In this document: piece after piece, positions 29,401 to 35,660 of the stretch
Layout: each line of letters opens with the position of its first letter
Position numbering within the stretch: position 1 is the stretch's first letter
Origin: Lamellibrachia columna
Lineage: Eukaryota > Annelida > Polychaeta > Sabellida > Siboglinidae
Assembly: GCA_963662155.1 (NCBI GenBank)
Contig: OY759266.1
Location: 8,721,526 to 8,785,525 of the forward strand
Direction of reading: 5' to 3'
DNA length: 64,000 bases
Position numbers and translations under genes: made by a program
Notes under the pieces: generated by a model
What the model saw: only the letters and a program-made list of their open reading frames with translations
Told to the model about the DNA's origin: nothing
The model's database searches: none

Positions 29401-32400
29401 GCATCTCTGAAGCATTGATGAATGTCACCGCTATGTTGACAAGTGAACCTTTTCCTTATAAGTTATTGCAAAGCTACATTTAATATTCATTCATTCATCT
29501 TTGATAGCAAATGTTTACAATCAGTCAGTCAATTAACCCATGCCTTCCTAAGGCTAAGCTGACACTGTCAATGATTAAATGACACCTCTTTATTGTAGAT
29601 ATCAACGACATATGAACCGTTGCTACAACGGAGGCCAGTACTCTGTCGCAGGCTCTGAGCCTTTGTTTGTGAGACCGGAGAGTTACCTGAAGGAATATGA
29701 GACGCAGGTGAGAAATTAATTGTCAGGGACAATAATTGAGTAGTTTCTGGGTACTCCATCATTTGTAGTAAGCAAACTGCAGGGATAACTGTTATGTTTA
29801 TTTTCTTACATATATTGACATAATATAATGTAAAATTGATATAGATTATATTGTATAAATTATTTATTATTATTATTAAATTATTATTATTATAAAAGTG
29901 ACGAGACTTTGCACCTTTATTGTTAACTAACTGTCAGTTGATTTTTGATTTTTTTTCCTTGTAACATGCTAGGAAATATTTAACTGAATGTCGACACCAC
30001 AAATAATCACAAATACAGATTCAAGAGCCATTGTGGCAGCAAATTAAGGGGGTGTATCAATATTAGAAATGGCCGTTATGTTTTGTTTGCAATACGTAAA
30101 CCGCCAGTGAAAAACTTCATTGTTCAAGCATGATACGCAGATCTATTGAGATGTCTGTTACTACTAACAACCAGGAAATGTTACCACTTAAATGTTTTAT
30201 AAAAACTACAAGAGTTATGACACTGAAATGTGAGTGACAGACTGATTGACAGACATGGTGACAGACTGATTGTCAGACTTGTTGATAGGGTCAGTGACAG
30301 GCTGAGTGACAGATTGAGTTGAGTGACAGGTGTTCTGTGTTGACAGAGTCTCGCCATGTATGTTCCACCGGATGAGCCTATTCAAGAACTAGGCGAGGTC
30401 AACATGAACTTTGAGGTTGACGGAAATGGCCAACCACATGCCGATGATGCAGCATGTGTCAATCCAATATATCAGAGGTAACTATCAAACATAATGTCGT
30501 TTTAAAATCATTTTTACACAAAAAATAAAAAAAATCTAGTATCCACCGACATGCTAGCTCTAGTACCCACTATGACATCCTAGCTCTACTGTCCACTATG
30601 ACATACTATCTCTACTGTCCACTATGACATACTAGTTCTACTGTCCACTATGACATGCTAGCTTTAGTTTCCACCATGACATGCTAGCTCTGGTATCTAA
30701 TATGACGTGCTAGCTCTAGTGTCCACTATGACATACTAGCTCTACTGTCCACTATGACATGCTAGCTCTACTGTCCACTATGACATGCTAGCTCTACTGT
30801 CCACTATGACATACTAGCTCTACTGTCCACTATGACATGCTAGCTCTAGTATCCACTATGACATGCTAGCTCTAGTATCCACTATGACATGCTAGCTCTA
30901 GTATCCACTATGACATGCTAGCTCTACTGTCCACTATGACATGCTAGCTCTACTGTCCACTATGCCATGCTAGCTCTAGTATCCACTATGACCTGCTAGC
31001 TCTAGTATCCACTATGACATGCTAGCTCTACTGTCCACTATGACATGCTAGCTCTACTGTCCACTATGCCATGCTAGCTCTAGTATCCACTATGACCTGC
31101 TAGCTCTAGTATCCACTATGACATGCTAGCTCTAGTATCCACTATGACATGCTAGCTGTACTGTCCACTATGACATGCTAGCTCTAGTATCCACTATGAC
31201 ATGCTAGCTCTAGTATCCACTATGACATGCTAGCTCTAGTATCCACTATGACATGCTAGCTCTACTGTCCACTATGACATGCTAGCTCTACTGTCCACTA
31301 TGCCATGCTAGCTCTAGTATCCACTATGACATGCTAGCTCTAGTATCCACTATGACATGCTAGCTCTACTGTCCACTATGACATGCTAGCTCTACTGTCC
31401 ACTATGCCATGCTAGCTCTAGTATCCACTATGACCTGCTAGCTCTACTGTCCACTATGACATGCTAGCTCTACTGTCCACTATGACATACTAGCTCTACT
31501 GTCCACTATGACATGCTAGCTCTAGTATCAACCATATCATGCTAGTTCTAGTATCCACCATGACATGCTAGCTTTAGTATCCACTACAACATGCTAGCTT
31601 TAGTATCCACTATGACATACTAGCTCTACTGTCCACTATAACATACTAGCTCTACTGTCCACTATGACATGCTAGCACTAGTATCCACTATGACATGCTA
31701 GCTCTAGTATCCACTATGACATACTAGCTCTACTGTCCACTATGACATGCTAGCTCTAGTATCCACTATGACATGCTAGCTCTACTGTCCACTATGACAT
31801 ACTATCTCTACTGTCCACTATGACATACTAGCTCTACTGTCCACTATGACATGCTAGCTCTAGTATCCACTATGACATGCTAGCTTTAGTATCCACTATG
31901 ACATGCTAGCTCTAGTATCCACCATATCATGCTAGTTCTAGTATCCACCATGACATGCTAGCTTTAGTATCCACTACAACATGCTAGCTTTAGTATCCAC
32001 TATGACGTGCTAAACTATTAAATTATTTTTGACCGGGCCTGTCAAAATGTTGTGAAAAAGGACTAAGTGGCCATGTGAAGCCCGCCTCTATAGACGTCAG
32101 CATAATGCTATTCACAATAATAATAGTTGCGTTTAGAAAATCATTATTCGTGGCTGTTCACACTTTTGCAAGTTATCCAACCTATCGATCAAGGTCAGTT
32201 CTTTTGATGACTTTAACAAAAGGGCACACTATTTTATTAAACTGACTATACAGCATACACATGTTACTTAAACTACTGACACATTAATTTGATGTAAACA
32301 TCAATGAACCAGATTCATGAAGGCTAAAATGAATTGCAGAAGCAGCTGTAACTGGGGTTTCCCCATCTCACCTATTCACATTTTGCCTATTCTGCATGTG

Positions 32401-32881
32401 GACAACTCTCACTTTTCGCTTACTCTCAAAGATTCACCTCTCAGTATGCCTATACTGATATCATTCCCACTTTACCTACTGTGCATTAGGATAGTTCCTC
32501 TCCCACTTGTTATTAGGATTAAATTTAGTTATTTTGAAGCGTTTTGGTGAAACAACCAAATAAAAATGTTAAAAAAAATTTTTTTATTACTATTATGTAT
32601 TTATAAACAACATATACTAAATCCGAAAAGAAGTTAAATTTGAAATTACCATTTAAGTTTAATACTTGTAAAGAAATTGGTAAACGTAAAATATGCTTTG
32701 CAGAAATAATTTTTTTGTGCTGAGTTGTTGCAAGTATGTGAGCGTTGACACAGTGTTTCATGTTTACAGCATGGATTCAGGACACAATGGACACGTGACA
32801 CTCAACAATAACGATGGAGATGACAACAGTGCAAATGCCCGTCTCGGCGAGGGCTATCGTGATGCCGCCACCATTCTGTAG
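166..32881 (+). CDS. Large cadherin-superfamily transmembrane protein, 3' part of gene (27 exons, 5' end outside window)
   Basis: Single-pass adhesion protein of the plasma membrane. Twenty-seven exons were placed by GT/AG junctions. Their phases are compatible throughout, and the summed length (4,011 nt) is exactly 1,336 codons plus TAG. Repeats show cadherin signatures: Y.L/F.I....G.I.L....L in one exon type and V.A.D.G.P....A.V.V....AP.F....Y...V.E....G..V..V.A.D.D in the next. About ten repeats are in the window, followed by a membrane-adjacent region resembling that of CDH23/PCDH15/FAT-type cadherins (inference), one hydrophobic helix in exon 28688-28927, and a cytoplasmic tail of about 120 residues ending ATIL (class I PDZ-ligand pattern). 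No EGF, laminin G or catenin-binding region is visible. Most linkers lack DxNDN. Orthology to a named vertebrate cadherin cannot be set from this part. The start codon and N-terminus lie upstream of base 1. Confidence 0.93.
752..937 (+). CDS. Cadherin exon, repeat junction ([10 protein letters not shown] linker)
   Basis: 62 codons, phase 0 at both ends, acceptor attctgtccag, donor gtaagt. It carries WDSGNP, then the degenerate linker KRNEFAPEF and the start of the next repeat, ending VVATDNDLS. Confidence 0.88.
938..1989. other. Cadherin introns (938-1319 and 1458-1989), nothing recognised
   Basis: AT-rich intron sequence around exon 1320-1457. No conserved ORF, RNA or repeat was identified. 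Confidence 0.4.
1320..1457 (+). CDS. Cadherin exon, second half of a CA repeat
   Basis: 46 codons, phase 0, acceptor ttgtctcag, donor AAG/gtaagc. [11 protein letters not shown]...[22 protein letters not shown] fits the Y.L....F.I....G.I cadherin core. Confidence 0.88.
1990..2175 (+). CDS. Cadherin exon, repeat junction ([10 protein letters not shown] linker)
   Basis: 62 codons, phase 0, the same length as exon 752-937. [19 protein letters not shown] is a clear cadherin G-strand region, followed by KRNQYAPVF. The exon ends in RASDADTE before gtaaac, a slightly weak donor. Confidence 0.9.
2640..2780 (+). CDS. Cadherin exon, second half of a CA repeat
   Basis: 47 codons, phase 0. [29 protein letters not shown] match the family core. 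The acceptor follows three copies of gtgtcacatt. The LDRE position reads LEDSN. Confidence 0.88.
3780..4340 (-). repeat. Dispersed repeat family copy A (reverse orientation) with 17-bp minisatellite core
   Basis: The reverse complement shares blocks with the copies at 21.5, 26.9, 30.5-32.3 and 46.6 kb: a TCATTTTATAAT.ATTTT head, a TAGTATCCAC core, an AGTTTTGGTG.AATC.TC block and a TTTTAACAAAAGTATGCAC block. The core is amplified at 4017-4290 as tagtggtggatactaca, about 16 copies. Confidence 0.7.
4411..4590 (+). CDS. Cadherin exon, repeat junction (STDKNLPSF linker)
   Basis: 60 codons, phase 0, acceptor gtgttgacag, donor gtaagt. [19 protein letters not shown], then DKNLPSF, then [21 protein letters not shown]. 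The methionine at the exon start is internal, not a gene start. Confidence 0.88.
5048..5170 (+). CDS. Cadherin exon, second half of a CA repeat
   Basis: 41 codons, phase 0, acceptor tgtgttgcag, donor AAG/gtatgt. [10 protein letters not shown]...[17 protein letters not shown] matches the repeat core. It has the same length as exons 166-288 and 10284-10406. Confidence 0.87.
5211..5635. repeat. Degenerate tandem repeat in cadherin intron
   Basis: Imperfect repeats built on tacatcttgtacatggtaaac with drift between copies. They fill nearly the whole intron between exons 5048-5170 and 5643-5825. Confidence 0.65.
5643..5825 (+). CDS. Cadherin exon, repeat junction ([10 protein letters not shown] linker)
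   Basis: 61 codons, phase 0, acceptor tgtcgtctag, donor gtcagt. VVTYDSCNP replaces the usual A.D.G.P stretch and adds a cysteine. The linker [10 protein letters not shown] and the end MKATDPDK are cadherin-like. Confidence 0.88.
5985..6582. repeat. 26-bp minisatellite, about 23 copies
   Basis: Unit gtgaggccactgtatatctatgtagc with a few substitutions (gagacc/gaggcc, cactg/cattg). It lies directly against a LINE 3' fragment at 6590. Confidence 0.92.
6588..7030 (-). mobile_element. RTE-like LINE 3' fragment, decayed
   Basis: The minus strand encodes [20 protein letters not shown] and [12 protein letters not shown], the C-terminal signature of RTE/BovB-type endonuclease-reverse transcriptases. 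Sequence upstream to about 7030 continues the same ORF with frame breaks. No catalytic RT motif is present. Confidence 0.75.
7866..9016 (-). mobile_element. CR1-like LINE, 5'-truncated copy 1
   Basis: An ORF of 301 codons (7983-8888) starts inside the reverse transcriptase at [20 protein letters not shown] and contains the FADDTK catalytic motif. It continues into the thumb and C-terminus. It is nearly identical to the copy at 52.0-54.6 kb; similarity stops at about 9016 within LLLKL, giving a sharp 5' truncation 65 bp before a cadherin exon. The 3' tail at 7866-7905 is four copies of aacaagattt, the short terminal repeat expected for the CR1/L2 group. No self-made target duplication was recognised. 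Confidence 0.88.
9082..9231 (+). CDS. Cadherin exon, second half of a CA repeat
   Basis: 50 codons, phase 0, acceptor tgtgttcacag, donor gtaagt. VEYALDLES...[21 protein letters not shown]; the LDRD here is close to the canonical LDRE. Confidence 0.88.
9232..9771. other. Cadherin intron, nothing firm
   Basis: No tandem array or conserved coding sequence was recognised. Confidence 0.35.
9772..9954 (+). CDS. Cadherin exon, repeat junction ([10 protein letters not shown] linker)
   Basis: 61 codons, phase 0, acceptor gtcttccacag, donor gtaaga. [17 protein letters not shown], linker [21 protein letters not shown]. The usual ATDxD at the end is missing and reads PTVIKEPR, a strongly degenerate calcium site. 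Confidence 0.88.
10284..10406 (+). CDS. Cadherin exon, second half of a CA repeat
   Basis: 41 codons, phase 0, acceptor gtgttgtag, donor gtaagt. YTVTMSGS...[18 protein letters not shown]. The last 39 bases plus the donor are duplicated 77 bp downstream. Confidence 0.86.
10368..10511 (+). repeat. 77-bp tandem duplication of the 3' half of a cadherin exon with its splice donor
   Basis: The segment starting aaaagtgacctcagtgctga occurs at 10368 and again at 10445, each ending in the exon edge, gtaagtgtcacc and the adjoining intron bases. The second copy has an intact donor at about 10484 but no acceptor. Using that donor would add 77 nt and shift the frame. Confidence 0.9.
10620..12060. other. 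Unclassified inserted sequence in cadherin intron
   Basis: This segment is richer in G+C and CpG than flanking intron. Between about 11100 and 11360 it contains an imperfect direct repeat of about 130 bp around gcactggtgtc and ggggaaga. It may be a transposable-element remnant, but no terminal repeats or conserved ORF were found. Confidence 0.35.
12153..12341 (+). CDS. Cadherin exon, repeat junction ([10 protein letters not shown] linker)
   Basis: 63 codons, phase 0, acceptor gtgtgctgtag, donor gtaagt. [19 protein letters not shown], linker HNQYAPLF, end TATDKDRSS. Confidence 0.88.
12342..12876. other. Cadherin intron, AT-rich, nothing recognised
   Basis: Low-complexity A/T runs including two similar ggcactatataaaaataaatattattattg-type stretches (12630 and 12830 area) that may be ends of a small repeat. 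No gene seen. Confidence 0.35.
12877..13029 (+). CDS. Cadherin exon, second half of a CA repeat
   Basis: 51 codons, phase 0, acceptor gtctgttacag, donor ATG/gtgagt. [12 protein letters not shown]...[17 protein letters not shown]; the LDRE position reads LYREVA. Confidence 0.87.
13501..13698 (+). CDS. Cadherin exon, repeat junction ([10 protein letters not shown] linker)
   Basis: 66 codons, phase 0. [19 protein letters not shown], linker LRNAHKPVF, then [20 protein letters not shown]. The donor gtgctt after CCAGAG is weak and is the least certain boundary in the series, but it is needed to join the next exon in frame. Confidence 0.83.
13833..14125 (+). mobile_element. CR1-like LINE 3' fragment, highly decayed
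   Basis: On the plus strand, [11 protein letters not shown] and later bases match the LINE C-terminus seen at 7.9 and 52.1 kb. The piece continues to the characteristic 3' end ccttgtccacttgccatctgg. It is opposite in orientation to the other copies and broken by deletions. Confidence 0.75.
14220..14360 (+). CDS. Cadherin exon, second half of a CA repeat
   Basis: 47 codons, phase 0, acceptor tttctttag, donor AAG/gtatgt. [10 protein letters not shown]...[20 protein letters not shown]. The 17-bp minisatellite starts about 40 bp after the donor. Confidence 0.88.
14402..15442. repeat. 17-bp minisatellite, about 60 copies
   Basis: Unit tggtatcattgttgcag, changing in blocks to tggtgtcattgttgcag, tggtgtcgttgttgcag and tggcgtcgttgttgcgg from left to right. 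Because 17 is not a multiple of 3, all three plus frames stay open and spell the same 17-residue repeat. These ORFs are a by-product, not a gene. Confidence 0.95.
16356..16480 (+). CDS. Cadherin exon, repeat junction ([11 protein letters not shown] linker)
   Basis: 41 codons plus 2 bases, so the exon phase changes from 0 to 2 here. [21 protein letters not shown], then [11 protein letters not shown], a linker lacking both the Asn and the AP.F form. Acceptor tgtcttgtag, donor gtaagc. Confidence 0.85.
16505..16683. repeat. 18-bp minisatellite
   Basis: About ten copies of aaggggccgttcacaatt with small changes, starting 25 bp after a cadherin exon donor. Confidence 0.9.
17219..18172 (-). mobile_element. 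RTE-like LINE reverse transcriptase, 5'-truncated but with a long open frame
   Basis: A 315-codon minus-strand ORF (17219-18166) contains [20 protein letters not shown], the YADDLA catalytic box and a C-terminal [15 protein letters not shown]...[21 protein letters not shown] signature. The family differs from the CR1-like copies. The endonuclease and the RT N-terminus are missing. The open frame with an intact catalytic box suggests a fairly recent insertion. Confidence 0.88.
18175..18350 (-). mobile_element. CR1-like LINE fragment abutting the RTE-like copy
   Basis: The minus strand reads [13 protein letters not shown], matching [13 protein letters not shown] of the CR1-like copies, followed by decayed sequence. 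It meets the 5' end of the RTE-like element at about 18172, indicating a nested or adjacent insertion. Confidence 0.65.
18611..18723 (+). CDS. Cadherin exon, divergent repeat start
   Basis: The split ATG codon is completed, followed by [20 protein letters not shown]. Acceptor gtttgtag, donor gtgagt in phase 1. IPENVG..V is the typical first strand of a cadherin repeat. Confidence 0.82.
18910..19125. repeat. 29-bp minisatellite
   Basis: About seven copies of tagtttgttttaatgtatta-gcctgtgtt; the last copies drift. Confidence 0.88.
20064..20198 (+). CDS. Cadherin exon with canonical LDRE
   Basis: Phase 1 to phase 1, acceptor cacctgttgcag, donor gtatgt. [19 protein letters not shown] followed by [18 protein letters not shown], one of few repeats keeping the exact LDRE calcium motif. 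Confidence 0.86.
20268..20466. repeat. (TG)n/(CGTG)n/(GGTG)n microsatellite
   Basis: Compound simple repeat. The Cys-Val-Arg and His-Thr-Arg ORFs across it in both strands are artefacts. The gggtgggtgggtgggtg stretch could form a G-quadruplex. Confidence 0.95.
20648..20829 (+). CDS. Cadherin exon with canonical DINDEAPVF linker
   Basis: Phase 1 to 0, acceptor gtaattccag, donor gtaagt. [20 protein letters not shown] holds the only near-canonical DxND linker in the window. Confidence 0.9.
20838..21472. repeat. 40-bp (37-bp variant) minisatellite with internal palindrome
   Basis: About 16 copies of a unit with ttgtaattatagcaattata followed by tgtgacattgatgtcactt. Each copy holds the inverted repeat GTGACAT-TG-ATGTCAC. 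A 3-bp ttg indel distinguishes two unit lengths. It begins right at the donor of exon 20648-20829. Confidence 0.93.
21515..21640 (+). repeat. Dispersed repeat family copy B (partial, unexpanded core)
   Basis: Contains tgtctcatatcagacaat, a single core ctagcatccactacgacgtg, then ctagttttggtgaaatcatc, as in the other copies. It is cut off near a SINE at 21643. Confidence 0.6.
21643..21945 (+). mobile_element. tRNA-derived SINE, diverged copy
   Basis: gttagaatgtcagactc...aggattgaggttcaaatcc corresponds to the A- and B-box part of the SINE at 51.67 kb, followed by the shared body ccatttcgaagg...tcactcacaccacgttgcc. Confidence 0.6.
22339..22545 (+). CDS. Cadherin exon with canonical DADVGENA motif
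   Basis: 69 codons, phase 0, acceptor tattttag, donor gtgagt. It opens [20 protein letters not shown], an exact DADxGxN calcium motif, and holds [19 protein letters not shown]. This is the last recognisable cadherin repeat before the membrane-adjacent region. Confidence 0.9.
22546..23032. other. Cadherin intron, nothing recognised
   Basis: Ordinary AT-rich intron sequence. Confidence 0.35.
23033..23124 (+). CDS. Cadherin exon, membrane-adjacent domain part 1
   Basis: 30 codons plus 2 bases, acceptor ttgttgcag, donor gtaagc. [20 protein letters not shown] begins a beta-alpha unit resembling the membrane-adjacent domain of long cadherins. The fold is inferred from pattern only. Confidence 0.8.
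23283..23755. repeat. 29-bp minisatellite with palindromic core
   Basis: About 16 copies of agggcaactggggagctgctcccaacagt-type units. Most contain GGGAGCtGCTCCC or a one-base variant. Open frames on the minus strand (Gly/Pro/Cys-rich) follow from composition and are not genes. Confidence 0.92.
23805..24095. repeat. About 32-bp pyrimidine-rich tandem repeat
   Basis: Imperfect copies of cccaatctcccacctcccac followed by caatttttttag. One strand is strongly C+T. Many ttttttag ends look like splice acceptors on the plus strand. Confidence 0.8.
24168..26902. repeat. 70-bp satellite-like array, about 39 copies, with higher-order structure
   Basis: Unit begins aaacttgtagtgccagttgt, continues agagaatccacatggatgac and ends cctctttcctcaatt. 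Copies are over 90% alike by eye. The tgatt variant recurs exactly every 350 bp (24511, 24861, 25211), showing a five-unit higher-order repeat in the left half. The right half is dominated by cgattaaact and ccacgtgg variants. Minus-strand 62-codon ORFs repeating every 70 bp are artefacts. Confidence 0.95.
26915..27260 (+). repeat. Dispersed repeat family copy C (unexpanded core)
   Basis: Blocks in order: tctcattttataatcatttt, a single core cagtatccatta, ctagttcgtttatgcaagta, ggcccagtcaaaattaagtg, acacctttgcaagtta, ttaaactgttcacac, ggtgagctaaattaatt. The same order occurs at 30.5-32.34 kb. Confidence 0.7.
27321..27419 (+). CDS. Cadherin exon, membrane-adjacent domain part 2
   Basis: Phase 2 to 2, acceptor tatattacag, donor gtaagt. 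[17 protein letters not shown] continues the alpha-beta pattern, followed by an acidic linker and KVKRDG, a possible proprotein-convertase-type dibasic site. Confidence 0.8.
27585..27653 (+). CDS. Cadherin exon, membrane-adjacent domain part 3
   Basis: A small 69-nt exon, phase 2 to 2, acceptor tctcattgcag, donor gtgagt. [20 protein letters not shown] supplies a further beta strand and helix; NTT is an N-glycosylation sequon. Confidence 0.8.
27654..28687. other. Cadherin intron, nothing firm
   Basis: No array or conserved ORF. A 27950-28170 stretch with gttgtggttactagaatatg resembles 9268-9300 and may belong to an uncharacterised dispersed repeat. Confidence 0.35.
28688..28927 (+). CDS. Cadherin exon with transmembrane helix
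   Basis: Phase 2 to 2, acceptor ctgttgtag, donor gtaacc. An extracellular stalk is followed by [18 protein letters not shown] and MIVICF, a long hydrophobic helix, and a W-S-R stop-transfer start. Confidence 0.9.
28928..29598. other. Cadherin intron, nothing recognised
   Basis: No support for a gene or repeat. The following intron (29708-30346) likewise shows only short direct repeats of gtgacagactgattg near 30240-30320. Confidence 0.35.
29599..29707 (+). CDS. Cadherin exon, cytoplasmic tail part 1
   Basis: Phase 2 to 0, acceptor tttattgtag, donor gtgaga. [19 protein letters not shown], basic next to the membrane, then SYLKEYETQ. Confidence 0.87.
30347..30477 (+). CDS. Cadherin exon, cytoplasmic tail part 2
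   Basis: Phase 0 to 2, acceptor gtgttgacag, donor gtaact. Acidic tail [19 protein letters not shown]...CVNPIYQS. NPIYQ is a short tyrosine motif of the NPxY kind, a possible phosphotyrosine-binding-domain site (inference). Confidence 0.87.
30485..32345 (+). repeat. Dispersed repeat family copy D with expanded 26-bp core
   Basis: Head gttttaaaatcatttttaca, then 30540-32012 about 56 copies of tagctctagtatccactatg-acatgc (alternating with an actgtccactatg variant), then the tail aaattatttttgaccgggcc, gttcttttgatgacttt, aacaaaagggcacac, ggctaaaatgaatt. Head and tail match the single-core copies, so the array grew inside the element. Confidence 0.8.
32770..32881 (+). CDS. Cadherin last exon, cytoplasmic tail end
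   Basis: Acceptor atgtttacag, 37 codons and TAG. Asn/Asp-rich, ending YRDAATIL. The final T-I-L fits a class I PDZ ligand. Confidence 0.88.
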
Positions 32882-34372
32882 GGGGCACACATGGATGTCC
32901 AGTGGGCAGCCACTGACCTAGAGAGGTTACGGGAGAAATTGTGTACGATAGTGTGCAGATGATAAACATTGTTTCCTGTGGCAGCCTCAGCCAGTACTTT
33001 TTGTCTGCCATATTTGCAATGATTTTATTATATTAAGTGGAATTTTAACTTGTTTTCTTATATGCTTTTTTAATGAAATGTCATGTATGTATGTATGGTG
33101 TTCATAGGCACAGTTTTTAAAGTTGATATATAAACAGAGATCGTCTCGCATAATTGGAGCACTGTTACCTTGGACGCATTGAGTGACCAGTTCTATGAGT
33201 ATGCATGTTGTATATGTACAAGTTGTACCTGGTACATACAATATGAACTTGCATCCAAATGCTTACATCCCATCCTCTAAATCTTGCTTTACGCTCACAG
33301 TTTATGTAGCCACAGATGCTCATATTTTATATATATTTGGTTGTGTGGTTTATTCTAGAGTCTTCTCGCCTTCAACATTTCATATAAATCAAGTGTCGAC
33401 ATTTACAGATATACACATCTATATTTATACACATGGTGTTTGATCATTTTATAATGCGGGTGACAATTGTGTTTGTAAATGTTCTTGCTATGCAAATCTG
33501 TCAAGCGGTTCTAGTAATGTGTTACATAGTATTTGGTGAAAGGAAATTTGTTTCATGTTTTTTTGTGAAATTGTAAATAACTGGATGCCAGTGGAACATT
33601 GACATGTCACATTGGGAGTGGATAGCTGCCGTAATAGGCAGAGCAGGAACAGCTACAGATAGGCAAATAGGCACAGCTGCATTGTACATGTCATTTATTA
33701 GCCCAGCTCTGTGACGGTTACCAAATATGTGATAATGAGAAATAAAAACTTGCTGTGCGCTGACACTCGTGCTGAATCATTTGTGTCATTGGCCGCTATA
33801 TATTTTATGTTTTTTAACATTCATGTCTTTCTTACTGATCTTAAATAAAACTCAACATGTTTATAAAAAAAAATCAGATGGTTTTGCTAGGCAGCCAATC
33901 AACAGGGACCACGGCATGTAGGAACGCCAACCTGAACATTCCACGATATCTATGCGTGTGTGATGTTATTTCTCTAATAATCACAGTATATGGATAGAAT
34001 TTATTTACGATGAATAAAATGTATGGTTTTATGTTAATAATGAATGCCGAATGTACGTTTGTATTTTATATGAGATTTATATGTAAACATATTTGTAGTA
34101 ATGGGAATCGTCACATTTATGCACGAATTTTCTCACCGATGAAGGTTTTTATTTTCTGATTGATGGGTATCTCCCAAAATGTAGTATGCTTTGTAATGGT
34201 CCATAGTTAACTGAACACTGCTACTGCCAAATATGTGTTAGAAGAGAGAGAGAGAGAGAGAGAGAGATGCCCTCACTGCAGAAATAATCTTAACCAGTAG
34301 GATTTCAGACTTTAGTCTCATAGCTGTCACTATGATCTTTTAATATGCATATTTTGTTTTGAAGCCAATAAA
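32882..34372 (+). other. Cadherin 3' UTR and downstream flank with candidate poly(A) signals
   Basis: AATAAA occurs at 33741, 33844, 34013 and 34367. Which one is used cannot be told from sequence. No further ORF of substance is seen here. A (GA)n tract lies at 34241-34266. Confidence 0.5.
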
Positions 34373-34457
34373 GTCTGAATGATAAATTGTTCACAGAAGC
34401 TTTGTGGTGTATGTGTTTATACATCCAAATTGGCACTGAACTATTCCACGTGAACAC

Positions 34458-34462
34458 TAACA

Positions 34463-34537
<75 letters not shown>
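34458..34537. repeat. (GCAC)n microsatellite
   Basis: About 20 perfect tetranucleotide copies. The Cys-Val-Arg-Ala ORF across it is an artefact. Confidence 0.95.
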
Positions 34538-34539
34538 TT

Positions 34540-35460
34540 CCCTTAGTCTTTGTATAGAATATTCTGTTGAATTTTTTTTTTAGAATTGTTTGGGGGACAG
34601 CTATAGAATTTGTAGTTTCTATAGTTTTCTGTGCAATACTCTGCTATTATATGTTCTGTACAATTCTATATAATTATATACATATATATTGAAGTAGACA
34701 AACTATTTTTATATAATCCGTAGTATTCCATAGTTTTCTATACAAAGTTCTACTATAGGGGTCTATACCCTAGAATTCTATAGAATAAAAAAATGTGCTA
34801 AGGGTTGGACGTGACATTTATATATAACGTTGATGTGTCCAGCTGTAATAGATTATATACGTTACGCATTGCGTAATTATACTGAAAAACACCGCCAACA
34901 CGTACGTACGCGCTTAATTACGATTATGCCTACACACATGCTGGCCATTCTGTACCAACAGTCGCGTCGGCGTTGCCAGGCAACGTGTCACAGTAGAGAG
35001 AGCACAACAACGGTCAACGCATATTCTTAACTGTCACGTTGCCGCGTCAGTAACTATCAATTCTTGGAGACCAGTGGCGACAACATAACTTTTTTTGCAG
35101 TTTAATATGTCGACGTCTACTCGATTCGTTTTAAGTGTCACAAACCTCAGATTTACTATTCCATTAATAACGTAGGCCCTACAGGCTACATAAAATTACA
35201 ATTAGGAACAACATATCGACGAAAGTGGAGTTTGATTGCTACTCGTAAGGCTGGGAGTTATGTCTTCATGTAGAAACGTGTGGTGCCTGTGGATTGCGCG
35301 GATATTTACACGGATGACGCACGATGCTAATCATGCAGAAGACACGCGATGAATAATACTGAATATTACTGAAACACAAAGCGTCAGGCCACACGCAGGC
35401 GTGGCTGTCGCTGCGCTCGTATCGATCTGTGACCGGCGAGCGAGCGTGACTCGCAACTGC
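34540..35460. other. Intergenic space between the cadherin gene and the small membrane-protein gene
   Basis: AT-rich at 34540-34790 with variants of ctatagaatt. From about 34860 CpG content rises towards the next gene. No ORF or RNA gene is supported. Confidence 0.4.
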
Positions 35461-35602
35461 GCAATAGCACGGCAGATCAGACGTGAAGTTGAGGCTGAGT
35501 GATCGCCATGAAATCTGCTGGCCGGGTGGAAACGGCGTTGTTCGGCTGTTAATCGAACGTCGCGTCGCGTTTTGTGTCGTCGAGAGCGTCGCCTGTGTAG
35601 CT
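35380..35602 (+). promoter_or_regulatory. CpG-rich promoter/5' UTR region of the small membrane-protein gene
   Basis: A local rise in CpG (gcgagcgagcgtgactcg, gtcgcgtcgcg) sits directly upstream of the start at 35603, unlike the surrounding AT-rich DNA. No TATA box placed. The transcription start is not determinable. Confidence 0.4.
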
Positions 35603-35660
35603 ATGAATACGACATCGGCAGACTTGTGGAATTACACGTCAACAGTGACGTCACTGGATG
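35603..35660 (+). CDS. Membrane glycoprotein coding exon 1
   Basis: Begins at the first ATG after the CpG-rich region; 19 codons plus one base, ending at a consensus gtgagt. Two N-glycosylation sequons. Confidence 0.65.

Noticed and set aside
24168..32012. CRISPR-like arrays
   Set aside because: Repeats are directly adjacent with no unique spacers, and the genome is eukaryotic.
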